Part shown: in pieces, positions 15,283 through 21,936 of the stretch
Layout: each line of letters opens with the position of its first letter
How positions within the stretch are numbered: the first letter of the stretch is position 1
DNA from: a virus
IMG/VR virus record: IMGVR_UViG_3300023210_002204
Location: 1 to 23,792 of that record
Length of the DNA stretch: 23,792 bases
Reading direction: 5' to 3' (one strand)
The notes under the pieces: model-generated
What the model saw: only the letters and a program-made list of their open reading frames with translations
Told to the model about the DNA's origin: nothing
Database searches by the model: none
Program-made: the position numbers and the translations under genes

Positions 15283-15717
15283 ATGGCAAAACTAGGATGT
15301 GAGGACGTAAACCCAAGAAACACTAACTTCAAACAACCAAAATCTATATTAAGTGCGCTATTAGCGTTATTTAGAGTACCAACATCAATACAAACACCAA
15401 CACCAAAGGCTTTAATATTAGCCTCAAAAAGTAGACCTGGATTGAGCCCTAAAATGATGGCGGCTAGGGTTATACAAAGACAGGCTGAAGCTGGGTTACA
15501 TGTTGGGCCTCTAGGTACTGGTCAGATAAATTCATCCGAAATAATGGAAAGAATTAGAATGGAAGAGATTGTCGGAGCTATAGCGACAGAGATGAAAATA
15601 GAGTTAGCAATAACGCCAGGGGGTAAATCAACAGTAACTGGTACGGCTGGCCCTATACCAGTTGTTGGTACGGCCTTTTTAAGTGAAATACTGGGTGGTT
15701 CAGGTTTAGCTTCTTAA
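15283..15717 (+). CDS. Hypothetical structural-block protein, 144 residues
   Basis: Unrecognised protein. The first third is basic with Pro/Thr repeats (SIQTPTPKALILASK), the middle is helical (MMAARVIQRQAEAG and IMERIRMEEIVGAIATEMKIE), and the end is rich in Gly, Thr and small residues (GGKSTVTGTAGPIPVVGTA), like an extended beta or linker region. It is preceded by AAAAAAGGAAAAA, one of the few start sites here with a possible weak Shine-Dalgarno (AAGGA). Lying between the 495-residue protein and the baseplate gene, it probably belongs to the virion. PAAR-like spike tip was considered but the motif pattern does not fit. Confidence 0.65.
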   Translation: MAKLGCEDVNPRNTNFKQPKSILSALLALFRVPTSIQTPTPKALILASKSRPGLSPKMMAARVIQRQAEAGLHVGPLGTGQINSSEIMERIRMEEIVGAIATEMKIELAITPGGKSTVTGTAGPIPVVGTAFLSEILGGSGLAS

Positions 15718-15727
15718 ATTTTTTATT

Positions 15728-15907
15728 ATGAAAAAGATTAGTGAACAAACAAATATTGAGTTGGAGGGTTATAAGGAAGATTTAAAGCAAGATTTTACTT
15801 TAGTTAAAAAGGAATTAATATTTAGAGCTAAACATTTAGAAAACATTAAAAAAGAATATCTAAAAGTTTTAGAAGAAATTAAAATAAGATACGGTATAAA
15901 AATATAA
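15728..15907 (+). CDS. Small helical protein, 59 residues
   Basis: A short open frame filling the gap between its neighbours, ATG at 15728 and TAA at 15905-15907. The product begins MKKISEQTNIELEGYKED and is almost entirely charged helix, with a Leu/Ile spacing suggesting a coiled coil (LVKKELIFRAKHLENI, then EYLKVLEEIKIRYG). It fits the gap almost exactly: 10 bases after the previous stop and 2 bases before the next ATG, which argues that it is real. Possibly a small tail or baseplate assembly factor; no family recognised. Confidence 0.65.
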   Translation: MKKISEQTNIELEGYKEDLKQDFTLVKKELIFRAKHLENIKKEYLKVLEEIKIRYGIKI

Positions 15908-15909
15908 TT

Positions 15910-17091
15910 ATGGCTACAGATGAACCCAATTACGACTTACCTGGACAAAACAATGAGTCAACCAACGCGGATTATAATGATTATGTTATGCGTTGGGGTC
16001 AGGTTGTTGAGTCTACAGACAAAGACCCATCTGGTGCAGGAAAATGTAAGGTATTTATTAGAGAACTAGATAGGCATTTATTTGGTAAGAATGGTAAGAA
16101 AGGACTAAATGAGGATGATTTTTTAAAAAACGCGGAAGATTATTCTCAGATAGTAGACGCTTTACCTTGGTCTTTGCCGTTACAACCAAAATTTTTAGTT
16201 ACAAACCCACAGGTGGGTGAGAGTGTCTTAGTGATAATTCCAGATAGAAAAAATGATAAGTTAGAGAGATTTTATATGGGACCTTTCATATCACAGCCAC
16301 AATACTTAAATAACGATGGTAAGGTAAGGGGTCTTTTAACCGGTAAAAGGGGAACTTTTAGCGGTTTATTTGCGTATAGTAAAGCTTGGTTTGATAATAA
16401 TGGGGCTAGGTTAGGGGGTAAACTTAGTAGCTCTAATTGGTCTATATATGGTGACGACCCAAGAGACCCAAATGATATAGCTGTAAATGGGAGAGGCAAT
16501 GAAGATATAATATTGAGAACCTCTAAAAAATATGACGAAGTTTTATTAAGGGTTAACAAATATAGTAATAAGAATAATAAAATATTAAATTTAAAAAACC
16601 CTGGTTATATATCTGTTGTTTCGTATAAAGATATTGGAGGTTTAACACCCAGCAATGTTTCAACACCACCAGTAGCCCAATTTGAGTCTTTAAAAAATAC
16701 AACATCTGTTAATGTTGTTGCTGATAGAATTAACTTAATATCACATAGAGGTTCACATAAAGGAACCCCTAGTGGTGGTGGTGCTATAATATTAAATTCA
16801 AGTGAACCAGAAAAACAACTGGGAATGGAAACTAAATTTTTACACCCAACGGTTTATGGGGATGTCCTATGGGAGGTTTTAAAAAAATTACAAGTTTGGG
16901 TTGAGACCCATAAACATAGTGGTGGCGGTGTTGCTTACACTGAACCTGTTAAAGAATCAGAAACAACAGAATTATTAAGCATATTAAATACGGCTTTGGG
17001 TTCTAACCCTACACAAAAAATTAGTTCAGACGGTTCTAAATATAAAATATATGGTGGCGAACTAATATCCAACAATATTAAAATTAATTAA
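15910..17091 (+). CDS. Baseplate hub/spike protein with gp5-type OB domain
   Basis: A 393-residue protein. Residues 27-126 fit the OB-fold domain of T4 gp5-like spike proteins: MRWGQVVEST, then GKCKVFI, ALPWSLPLQP (84-93), VGESVLVIIPD (102-112) and FYMGPF. This is the strand, strand, P-W-x-x-P-x, G-x-x-V order seen in gp5 and VgrG. The rest holds Gly/Asn-rich strands, INLISHRGSH, and a C-terminal helix with WVETHKHSGGG (about 331-341). There is no recognisable lysozyme domain and no long octapeptide beta-helix, so cell-wall digestion is likely left to another protein. It probably sits at the tail tip. OB assignment is good; exact T4 equivalence is moderate. Confidence 0.75.
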   Translation: MATDEPNYDLPGQNNESTNADYNDYVMRWGQVVESTDKDPSGAGKCKVFIRELDRHLFGKNGKKGLNEDDFLKNAEDYSQIVDALPWSLPLQPKFLVTNPQVGESVLVIIPDRKNDKLERFYMGPFISQPQYLNNDGKVRGLLTGKRGTFSGLFAYSKAWFDNNGARLGGKLSSSNWSIYGDDPRDPNDIAVNGRGNEDIILRTSKKYDEVLLRVNKYSNKNNKILNLKNPGYISVVSYKDIGGLTPSNVSTPPVAQFESLKNTTSVNVVADRINLISHRGSHKGTPSGGGAIILNSSEPEKQLGMETKFLHPTVYGDVLWEVLKKLQVWVETHKHSGGGVAYTEPVKESETTELLSILNTALGSNPTQKISSDGSKYKIYGGELISNNIKIN

Positions 17092-17099
17092 AATTGTTA

Positions 17100-17108
17100 G
17101 ATATTTAT
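17100..17108 (+). promoter_or_regulatory. Candidate late promoter element GATATTTAT
   Basis: GATATTTAT followed by TAGTAAAAGAAACTA, ending 15 bases before the ATG at 17124, inside the 32-base gap behind the baseplate gene. Same sequence, orientation and near-identical spacing as the copy at 13409. It would give the 509-residue virion-type protein its own late transcript, ended by the terminator at 18673-18700. Confidence 0.55.
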
Positions 17109-17123
17109 TAGTAAAAGAAACTA

Positions 17124-18653
17124 ATGAGTATATATAGAACTTATTTTGGTAAGGATACTGTAATCGTGAGAAACAGTTGTGCTAACACAGGAAGAAACCC
17201 AATAGCTGAATTATTCCATGGCGGTTCTTTGGACTTGGATAAGGTTTTATATTCAAGGTACCTTTTTGGTTTTGACTTAACCGAATTGGTAGATAGGGTT
17301 AACACAAGTGAGTATTCATTAACTGGAATGACCCATAAAATCAATATTACAAACACATCTTGTTTTGATTCGGAATTATATTGTAAAACATTTTCATCAT
17401 CTTGTGGTGAATCGTCTAGAGCTACAGCTTTTGATATGGTACTTTTTGAAATACCAGAAAAATGGGCTGAAGGTGTAGGGTATGATTATATAGCTAGTGA
17501 TACCATAATACAACCTAATAAACAAAATAAAGTTTTTTCTGACATAAGAGACCAAGCTTATTGTGACGGTCCAGCAAATTGGGAAGATAGATTGTCCGCT
17601 ACAGTATGGTCTCAACCAGGTGTTTATAATGACCCTTATATGTGGTATTCGGGTAATACTAGTGGTTACACAGGGACAACAATAGACTTAGTTAAAGCTG
17701 AACAATACTTTGAAAAGGGTAGTGAAAATGTCTGTATAGATGTTACAGATTATATAAATGGGTTAATTAGTAGTGGTATTACTGAGGCTAATTTAGGGTT
17801 ATCTTTTAAACCAGGTTTAGAGGCAGCACTACAAGAATCTCTTTGTTATACTGGTTTCTTCACTAGGGATACACAAACTGTGTACGAACCCTTTATGGAA
17901 ACCACATATGATGACTTAATTAAAGACGATAGGTGTGAGTTTCACCTAGACAAGAGTAATAGACTATACCTTTATGTTAATGCGGGTGGAGAACGTGTTA
18001 ATGCAAGTATCTCAGGTGTTACAATATACGACCAAAACGAAAATGTGTACCAAACATTCACTAGTGACCAGATAAACCAAACTACAACCGGTGTTTATTA
18101 TGTGAACGTTAATGTAACTAGTGACCCAACTAGTGGTTATTGTGGTAATATACAATTTACTGATATATGGAGTAGTGTAACCATTAATGGTGTTAATGTT
18201 GGTGATGCCGAAATGTCTTTTATTATAAAAGACCAAAACTCATACTATAATATAGGGTCAAACGATAACAGTGGTGTTGGTGTCGGTAATACAAAAAATA
18301 TATCTATATATGATTACCATTTTTCCTTTAGTGGTATTAAACGAAAAGAGAAAATTAAACGTGGTGATACAAGAAGAGTTGATATTGAAGCTCTCATACC
18401 ATACACAACAAATTATAAACCGATAGATAGAATATATTATAGAATATACATTAAGGAAGGTGAGACACAAATAGAATATGTAGATTGGAAAGAAGTTAAT
18501 AGAACTGAAGATAGTAATTACTTCTTAATAGACACTTCTTGGTTTATACCTAATGATTACTATATGGAATTTAAAATAGAATCAAGTAGTAATGTTAGGA
18601 CGTATCACGACATTATACAGTTTGAAATTGTATCTGAGAAAGACTGGTGTTAG
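17124..18653 (+). CDS. Probable tail/fibre-associated protein with DNRLRE-like beta-sandwich
   Basis: A 509-residue, Thr/Ser/Asn/Tyr-rich protein with little helix, as expected of a virion adhesin or baseplate-fibre component. Residues about 10-275 resemble the DNRLRE/CBM96-type jelly roll: YSRYLFGFDLTEL near the start, then CIDVTDYINGLISSG, and a final FTRDTQTVYEPFMETTYDD that matches the closing R-E-x-x-x-x-P-x-L-x-V-T-Y strand. Two further beta regions follow (about 285-400 and 410-505), perhaps Ig-like. Unusually for a cytoplasm-made phage protein it has many Cys. It has its own upstream GATATTTAT element. Receptor or glycan binding is a plausible guess only. Confidence 0.6.
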   Translation: MSIYRTYFGKDTVIVRNSCANTGRNPIAELFHGGSLDLDKVLYSRYLFGFDLTELVDRVNTSEYSLTGMTHKINITNTSCFDSELYCKTFSSSCGESSRATAFDMVLFEIPEKWAEGVGYDYIASDTIIQPNKQNKVFSDIRDQAYCDGPANWEDRLSATVWSQPGVYNDPYMWYSGNTSGYTGTTIDLVKAEQYFEKGSENVCIDVTDYINGLISSGITEANLGLSFKPGLEAALQESLCYTGFFTRDTQTVYEPFMETTYDDLIKDDRCEFHLDKSNRLYLYVNAGGERVNASISGVTIYDQNENVYQTFTSDQINQTTTGVYYVNVNVTSDPTSGYCGNIQFTDIWSSVTINGVNVGDAEMSFIIKDQNSYYNIGSNDNSGVGVGNTKNISIYDYHFSFSGIKRKEKIKRGDTRRVDIEALIPYTTNYKPIDRIYYRIYIKEGETQIEYVDWKEVNRTEDSNYFLIDTSWFIPNDYYMEFKIESSSNVRTYHDIIQFEIVSEKDWC

Positions 18654-18672
18654 TCACTAAACAATATAGCAT

Positions 18673-18700
18673 AAAAAACCCACTACTAAGTGGGTTTTTT
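18673..18700. terminator. Bidirectional rho-independent terminator
   Basis: Six A, then a perfect stem CCCACT/AGTGGG with loop ACTA (18679-18694), then six T. Because the stem is flanked by A-run and T-run it can stop transcription from both sides. It lies between the stop at 18653 (plus) and the stop at 18704 (minus), exactly where two converging transcripts meet. Confidence 0.92.
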
Positions 18701-18703
18701 AGT

Positions 18704-18982
18704 TTATTTACAAAGTTGTGTAGCTATTTTATGTTGATACGTGTTTATTAAGTCTTTGTCTGTCTCTAACTTTTTCATATCAGATTTTAATTGATTTAAT
18801 AATTTTTCTATTATAGGGTCATCTTCTTTGGATACATGTGATTTATTAATCAAATCAACCAAATCCTCATAACTTTCAGCACTAAAATCATCACAAATAT
18901 TATTTTCAGAACTTTGTGAGTTATCTATATCTGTTTGTTTATCTGACTCCTCTTTCAATATCTTACGAATTAACTTTCTCAT
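18704..18982 (-). CDS. Small acidic protein with capsid-targeting-like N-terminus
   Basis: A 92-residue protein. It opens with a basic amphipathic helix, MRKLIRKILKEE, then a Ser/Asp/Asn/Glu-rich acidic stretch (14-40), then a helical domain (EDLVDLINKSHV and PIIEKLLNQLKSDMKKLE). The start overlaps the previous gene's stop by one base (TAATG). The N-terminus resembles T4 internal-protein targeting sequences cut by gp21 protease after (I/L)-x-E, here LKE before the next Glu. No enzymatic motif is seen. It is the last gene of the minus-strand run and its stop is followed at once by the terminator. Confidence 0.7.
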   Translation of the reverse strand: MRKLIRKILKEESDKQTDIDNSQSSENNICDDFSAESYEDLVDLINKSHVSKEDDPIIEKLLNQLKSDMKKLETDKDLINTYQHKIATQLCK

Positions 18983-19743
18983 TACTTAAAAGGCCAAGTA
19001 TTCCTATTACCCATAGGGGTAACATTATCACCAAGGTAATTAGTTAAATCAGTAATAACCTCATCAACCAAACCCCATTCACCTAACATTTTTGCGTTTC
19101 TTAATTTTTGTACCATAACATCGTAAGAAACTTTATTAGATTCAGAAAGACCTTCTTTTAATAACTCATTTAATAACGTAGTATTATGCTTAAGTGTGTT
19201 TTGTGTATCACGTTCTCTTACTGATAGGCTTTCTGACATATAATCCACATAACCAGAAGTTATTTGTTTAGGTTTAATATTAAATGTGTCAATACCATTA
19301 TCGTTAAGTAGTTGAAGGTAGTTCTTTGCGTCTTTAACTGTAGATGGTAAGGATACGTTATTTCCGAGTAAATACGTTTTAAGTTCATTACTCCTCTCAC
19401 TGATGACTAACTCAAAACGATATCTTTTACCATTAGACCCACTATCGGATACCACATCACCAACAAACCATGGGTTGTGGTCATTTTTGAAGTCCATATT
19501 TCCAATGACTATAGTCCCCATTTTTTCAATATCAAAAGATATACTGTCAACAATGTTTGTTCCATGTTCACTCCCATGTGCGGCAAATTTATCACCTAAT
19601 TTACTCATACCTCGTTCTCTGGCTTTTGTTGCGGCACTAGCATAAGTTTTTTTATCTAATTCACTTATACCATCTTCCTTAATAATTTTCGTGACCAAAG
19701 ACTCGATATTTTTTTCTGTTAATTTAATTACTTTTTTGCTCAT
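18982..19743 (-). CDS. Hypothetical protein with IIKED N-terminal motif, 253 residues
   Basis: The start is placed at the ATG 19743 (MSKKVIKLTEKN), nine bases past the upstream gene's stop; a longer frame to 19791 would run into that gene and adds Cys-rich residues unlike the rest. The N-terminus, KLTEKNIESLVTKIIKEDG, is a basic helix ending in I-K-E. After a helix (about 28-55) comes a beta-rich region (TIVIGNMDF, NPWFVGDVVSD, RYRFELVISE, about 75-125), then helices, ending with LRNAMKL-like helical segments and NTWPFK. No family recognised. In the context of its neighbours it may be a capsid-internal protein injected with DNA, which is inference. Confidence 0.7.
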   Translation of the reverse strand: MSKKVIKLTEKNIESLVTKIIKEDGISELDKKTYASAATKARERGMSKLGDKFAAHGSEHGTNIVDSISFDIEKMGTIVIGNMDFKNDHNPWFVGDVVSDSGSNGKRYRFELVISERSNELKTYLLGNNVSLPSTVKDAKNYLQLLNDNGIDTFNIKPKQITSGYVDYMSESLSVRERDTQNTLKHNTTLLNELLKEGLSESNKVSYDVMVQKLRNAKMLGEWGLVDEVITDLTNYLGDNVTPMGNRNTWPFK

Positions 19744-19751
19744 ATCATTTT

Positions 19752-19997
19752 TTATTTTGGGGCAAACCCACCTTGTGCACCTTCTCGCCACATATCATCA
19801 GCGTAAGATGAGGCTAAATCTAATATCTCATCTCTAATATCACTATGTATAAGTTCTTGGTCAACTAATGGTTGTAGATATTCCACTAATCTATCATATC
19901 CATTGTCAGAGGTTTCTTGATAACTATCAATATCAAACTCACGTAATAATTTTTTATTAGCTAAATCAATATTTTTTATTTTATCTAATCTTTTCAT
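19752..19997 (-). CDS. Small hypothetical protein, 81 residues
   Basis: An 81-residue helical, acidic protein. The N-terminal part, MKRLDKIKNIDLANKKLLREFD, is a basic helix ending in L-R-E, and shares the pattern x-A-N-K-x-x-L with the upstream gene at 20010-20435 (EANKMVLGLIKEE). The remainder (SDNGYDRLVEYLQPLVDQ, then IRDEILDLASSYADDMW) is two to three helices. Upstream, the message reads TAAAAAAAAAGGGGGC before the ATG, a purine run that may act as a ribosome site in a genome that otherwise shows few. No family recognised. Confidence 0.65.
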   Translation of the reverse strand: MKRLDKIKNIDLANKKLLREFDIDSYQETSDNGYDRLVEYLQPLVDQELIHSDIRDEILDLASSYADDMWREGAQGGFAPK

Positions 19998-20009
19998 GCC
20001 CCCTTTTTT

Positions 20010-20435
20010 TTAGTAAGCGTAATTTTCACCTCTTTTTCCAGCTTCATCTCTCATGTGGTGCTGATATTGTCTTTTTTGTTCTTCCCTCTTTTTAGCTTCA
20101 GCGATTTCTTTATCTTTATTAGCTATTTGGTAATCGTTAATTTTACTTTTAAGGTTAGACACCTTTGTAATAAACTTACCAAAATCTTCAGAAAACTTAT
20201 CAATCTCACTATGATAACCATCGGAACCAGATACAGCGTTGGCTATACTTTCTTTAAAACTCATTTTTAATTTTTCTAATTCACTTTCTAGTCTATCTAT
20301 AGCTGAGTATGCTGGATGTTTAGTGAGCGTAGTTGTCTTCTCTTTTTTAGCTTCAACCGCTTCTTCTTCTTTTATAAGACCTAAAACCATTTTATTGGCT
20401 TCAATCATATTTTTTCTTTTATCACGTATTCTCAT
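20010..20435 (-). CDS. Charged coiled-coil protein with IKEE N-terminal motif
   Basis: A 141-residue protein. The start chosen is the ATG at 20435 (MRIRDKRKN): it lies 14 bases behind a sense-direction GATATTTAT, whereas the longer frame back to 20552 would cross that element and the divergent promoter. MIEANKMVLGLIKEEE (10-25) is a helix ending in I-K-E. The protein then runs through a Lys/Glu/Thr linker, a long coiled coil (AIDRLESELEKLKMSF, then FITKVSNLKSKIND) and a highly charged tail (AKKREEQKRQYQHH). It could be a scaffold-like or capsid-internal protein. First gene of the minus-strand run of four. Confidence 0.7.
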   Translation of the reverse strand: MRIRDKRKNMIEANKMVLGLIKEEEAVEAKKEKTTTLTKHPAYSAIDRLESELEKLKMSFKESIANAVSGSDGYHSEIDKFSEDFGKFITKVSNLKSKINDYQIANKDKEIAEAKKREEQKRQYQHHMRDEAGKRGENYAY

Positions 20436-20449
20436 ATTATAGTTTTTAT

Positions 20450-20458
20450 ATAAATATC
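20450..20458 (-). promoter_or_regulatory. Candidate late promoter element GATATTTAT (minus strand)
   Basis: On the minus strand the sequence reads AAGATATTTATATAAAAAC, placing GATATTTAT 14 bases before the ATG at 20435. Same 9-mer, direction and spacing as at 13409 and 17100. It shares the divergent gap 20436-20493 with a host-type promoter facing the other way, so one short region serves two transcription classes. Confidence 0.55.
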
Positions 20459-20489
20459 TTGTTAAATTAAAAAAATTACAATATATTTG
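20458..20489 (+). promoter_or_regulatory. Bacteroidota-type promoter (TTG, 20 bases, TATATTTG)
   Basis: CTTG at 20458-20461, a spacer of 20 bases, then TATATTTG at 20482-20489, matching the TAnnTTTG -7 element of Bacteroidota primary-sigma promoters. The start codon of the next gene is only five bases past the element, so the transcript should begin at or close to the ATG (20494). A second TATATTTG inside the first codons (20499-20506) is treated as coding. Confidence 0.65.
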
Positions 20490-20493
20490 TGTA

Positions 20494-21075
20494 ATGAATA
20501 TATTTGTATTAGATAAAGATATTAAGTTGTGTTCACAGTACCACTGTGACAAACATTTAGTTAAAATGATTACCGAACATAATCAGATACTAGCTTCAGT
20601 TAAGTGGAAGTCCCAAGGTATTACTAAAAAAAAACAAATAACAAAAGAAGATACTAACAAGTTCACCGACTTCCCAAGGAAAAATAGTGATGGGACACCC
20701 AACCCATATGGTATAGGGTTTCAGTATCACCCTTGTACTGTTTGGGCTGGTGAATCTATAGATAACTACATATGGCTTTGTAATCTAACATTAGAAATGT
20801 GTAAAGAGTACACTAAAAGATACGGTAAAATACATGCGGGTGAAGAAATTGTAAAATGGCATAAATATAATTCACCACTATTAGCAATAATAGGTATGAC
20901 CCCATTTGTCCAAGCAATGCCAGATGATGTAAAAGATAAAGACCCAATTACAGCTTACCGTAATTATTATAAAAAATATAAAGTTGATTTCGCTAAATGG
21001 ATACACACAGAAACACCATTATGGTTTAAAGAAATTAAAATTGAAAAAACAACAACAAATAGTTTGTTAGTTTAA
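20494..21075 (+). CDS. Conserved phage protein of unknown function (HCDKH/HPC motifs)
   Basis: A 193-residue protein starting MNIFVLDKD. Clustered polar residues suggest an active or metal site: YHCDKHLVKM (16-25), YHPCTVW (78-84) and later RYGKIHAGEE (109-118). Further marks are NYIWLCNLTLEMCKEYT, TPFVQAMPDDVKDKDP and a closing FAKWIHTETPLWF. I know this pattern from uncharacterised proteins of large phages, where His, Cys and Trp positions are kept, but no function is established to my knowledge. It faces away from the virion-type genes and has a host-type promoter, so early expression is likely. The transcript may be leaderless. Confidence 0.75.
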   Translation: MNIFVLDKDIKLCSQYHCDKHLVKMITEHNQILASVKWKSQGITKKKQITKEDTNKFTDFPRKNSDGTPNPYGIGFQYHPCTVWAGESIDNYIWLCNLTLEMCKEYTKRYGKIHAGEEIVKWHKYNSPLLAIIGMTPFVQAMPDDVKDKDPITAYRNYYKKYKVDFAKWIHTETPLWFKEIKIEKTTTNSLLV

Positions 21076-21093
21076 GAAAAATAACTATATTTG
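21063..21093 (+). promoter_or_regulatory. Bacteroidota-type promoter (TTTG, 19 bases, TATATTTG)
   Basis: TTTG at 21063-21066, a 19-base spacer and TATATTTG at 21086-21093: a full match to the TTTG-N(19-21)-TAnnTTTG consensus known from Bacteroides and flavobacteria. The predicted RNA would start near 21097-21100, leaving a leader of about 25 bases of A/T-rich sequence before the ATG at 21123. Confidence 0.8.
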
Positions 21094-21122
21094 TATTGTT
21101 AATAATTAAATAATAAAATAAA

Positions 21123-21866
21123 ATGGCTAAAAAGAAAGACCTTAAAATCCAACACCCAGAATATACAGTCGATGTTATAGAAGTTTTGTCAACTATGGAC
21201 CCAACAACATCCAATAAGTACTTACCTTTTATGATTAAATGTACGGCTGATTGGGTAAGCTGGATTCAAAATGAATTGAAGAATGAAACATTTAAAGAAA
21301 TGTTCGAAGTTATCCAAGACTTTGAGGACTTGTCTAAGAGAAATCTTTTAGAAAATAAAGACATATATTCTTATGAGTCTAACCAAGATATTATTGAGTC
21401 TGTAAAATTAGCCAAAGAAAAAATTACACGTTCTGAAGTTAAGAAAAAAGAAACTGAAGTTTTATACGAAAATGATAGATGGACAGTTATAATACCTTTA
21501 AGTACACGTAGTTCAAACCTATACGGTAAATCAACAAAATGGTGTGTATCTAGTGAAGACCATAACTATGGTAAGTACTACAAACAATACACCGATAATG
21601 GTGTTCTTATCTTTCTAATTGATAAGGACGTGAAAGAAAAAGATTGTTTCACTAACAATTTATCAAAAGTAGCGTTCCATAACGATAGAACTAAAAAAGA
21701 TAATGGGATTACACTTTGGGATGTTAAAGACAAATCCATGAATGTTTCTGACACAATGAAAGTTTACTCAATGGTTGGTGGTGAGATTATGGATATTATT
21801 AACAAAAGGTTGGAAGAAGGTCCGACAAATAAAGAACAAGCTAAAAGCAGGGGTGTTAGGGATTAA
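21123..21866 (+). CDS. Phage protein with TKWCxS motif, unknown function
   Basis: A 247-residue protein. The first 100 residues are helical and charged. The core contains WTVIIPLSTRSSNLYG, then KSTKWCVSSEDHNYGKYY (136-153) and NGVLIFLIDKDV. This order (strand, G-x-x-T-K-W-C-x-S/A, aromatic, Y-x-x-x-G, hydrophobic strand) recurs in many uncharacterised proteins of large Bacteroidota and other phages; no activity is established that I know of. KVAFHNDR and ITLWDVKD continue the beta region. It has a strong upstream host-type promoter and a good terminator behind it, so it is a single-gene transcription unit, probably early. Confidence 0.7.
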   Translation: MAKKKDLKIQHPEYTVDVIEVLSTMDPTTSNKYLPFMIKCTADWVSWIQNELKNETFKEMFEVIQDFEDLSKRNLLENKDIYSYESNQDIIESVKLAKEKITRSEVKKKETEVLYENDRWTVIIPLSTRSSNLYGKSTKWCVSSEDHNYGKYYKQYTDNGVLIFLIDKDVKEKDCFTNNLSKVAFHNDRTKKDNGITLWDVKDKSMNVSDTMKVYSMVGGEIMDIINKRLEEGPTNKEQAKSRGVRD

Positions 21867-21886
21867 TCCCACTTGTTCTTTATGTA

Positions 21887-21914
21887 AAAGGAGGTCGAAA
21901 GACTTCCTTTTTTT
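21887..21914 (+). terminator. Rho-independent terminator with GAAA loop
   Basis: Ten-pair stem AAAGGAGGTC/GACTTCCTTT (one G-T pair) closed by a GAAA tetraloop, followed by seven T (21908-21914). It stands 20 bases after the stop of the 21123-21866 gene. The AAAGGAGG in the stem looks like a ribosome site but has no start codon at the right distance. Confidence 0.9.
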
Positions 21915-21936
21915 GTTTATAATCGTATATTTTTAT

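Noticed and set aside
15283-15717. PAAR-like spike-tip protein
   Set aside because: Gly-rich end and position suggested it, but the repeated PAAR pattern and metal-binding His/Cys set are not present.
19744-19791. Extension of the 253-residue minus-strand protein
   Set aside because: It overlaps the upstream gene and adds an atypical Cys/Trp-rich stretch before the tag-like N-terminus.
20499-20506. Second TATATTTG near the start of the HCDKH protein gene
   Set aside because: It encodes part of the MNIFVLD start, which looks like true protein sequence; no gene start fits downstream of it.
20436-20552. Extension of the minus-strand coiled-coil gene to 20552
   Set aside because: It would cross the GATATTTAT element and overlap the start of the divergent gene; the Met at 20435 fits better.
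21887-21894. AAAGGAGG resembling a strong Shine-Dalgarno
   Set aside because: No start codon at a suitable distance; it is the 5' arm of the terminator stem.
21775-21936. Long N-terminal extension of the 107-residue gene
   Set aside because: It would overlap the end of the TKWC gene and run through a strong terminator hairpin; the ATG at 21937 is the sensible start.
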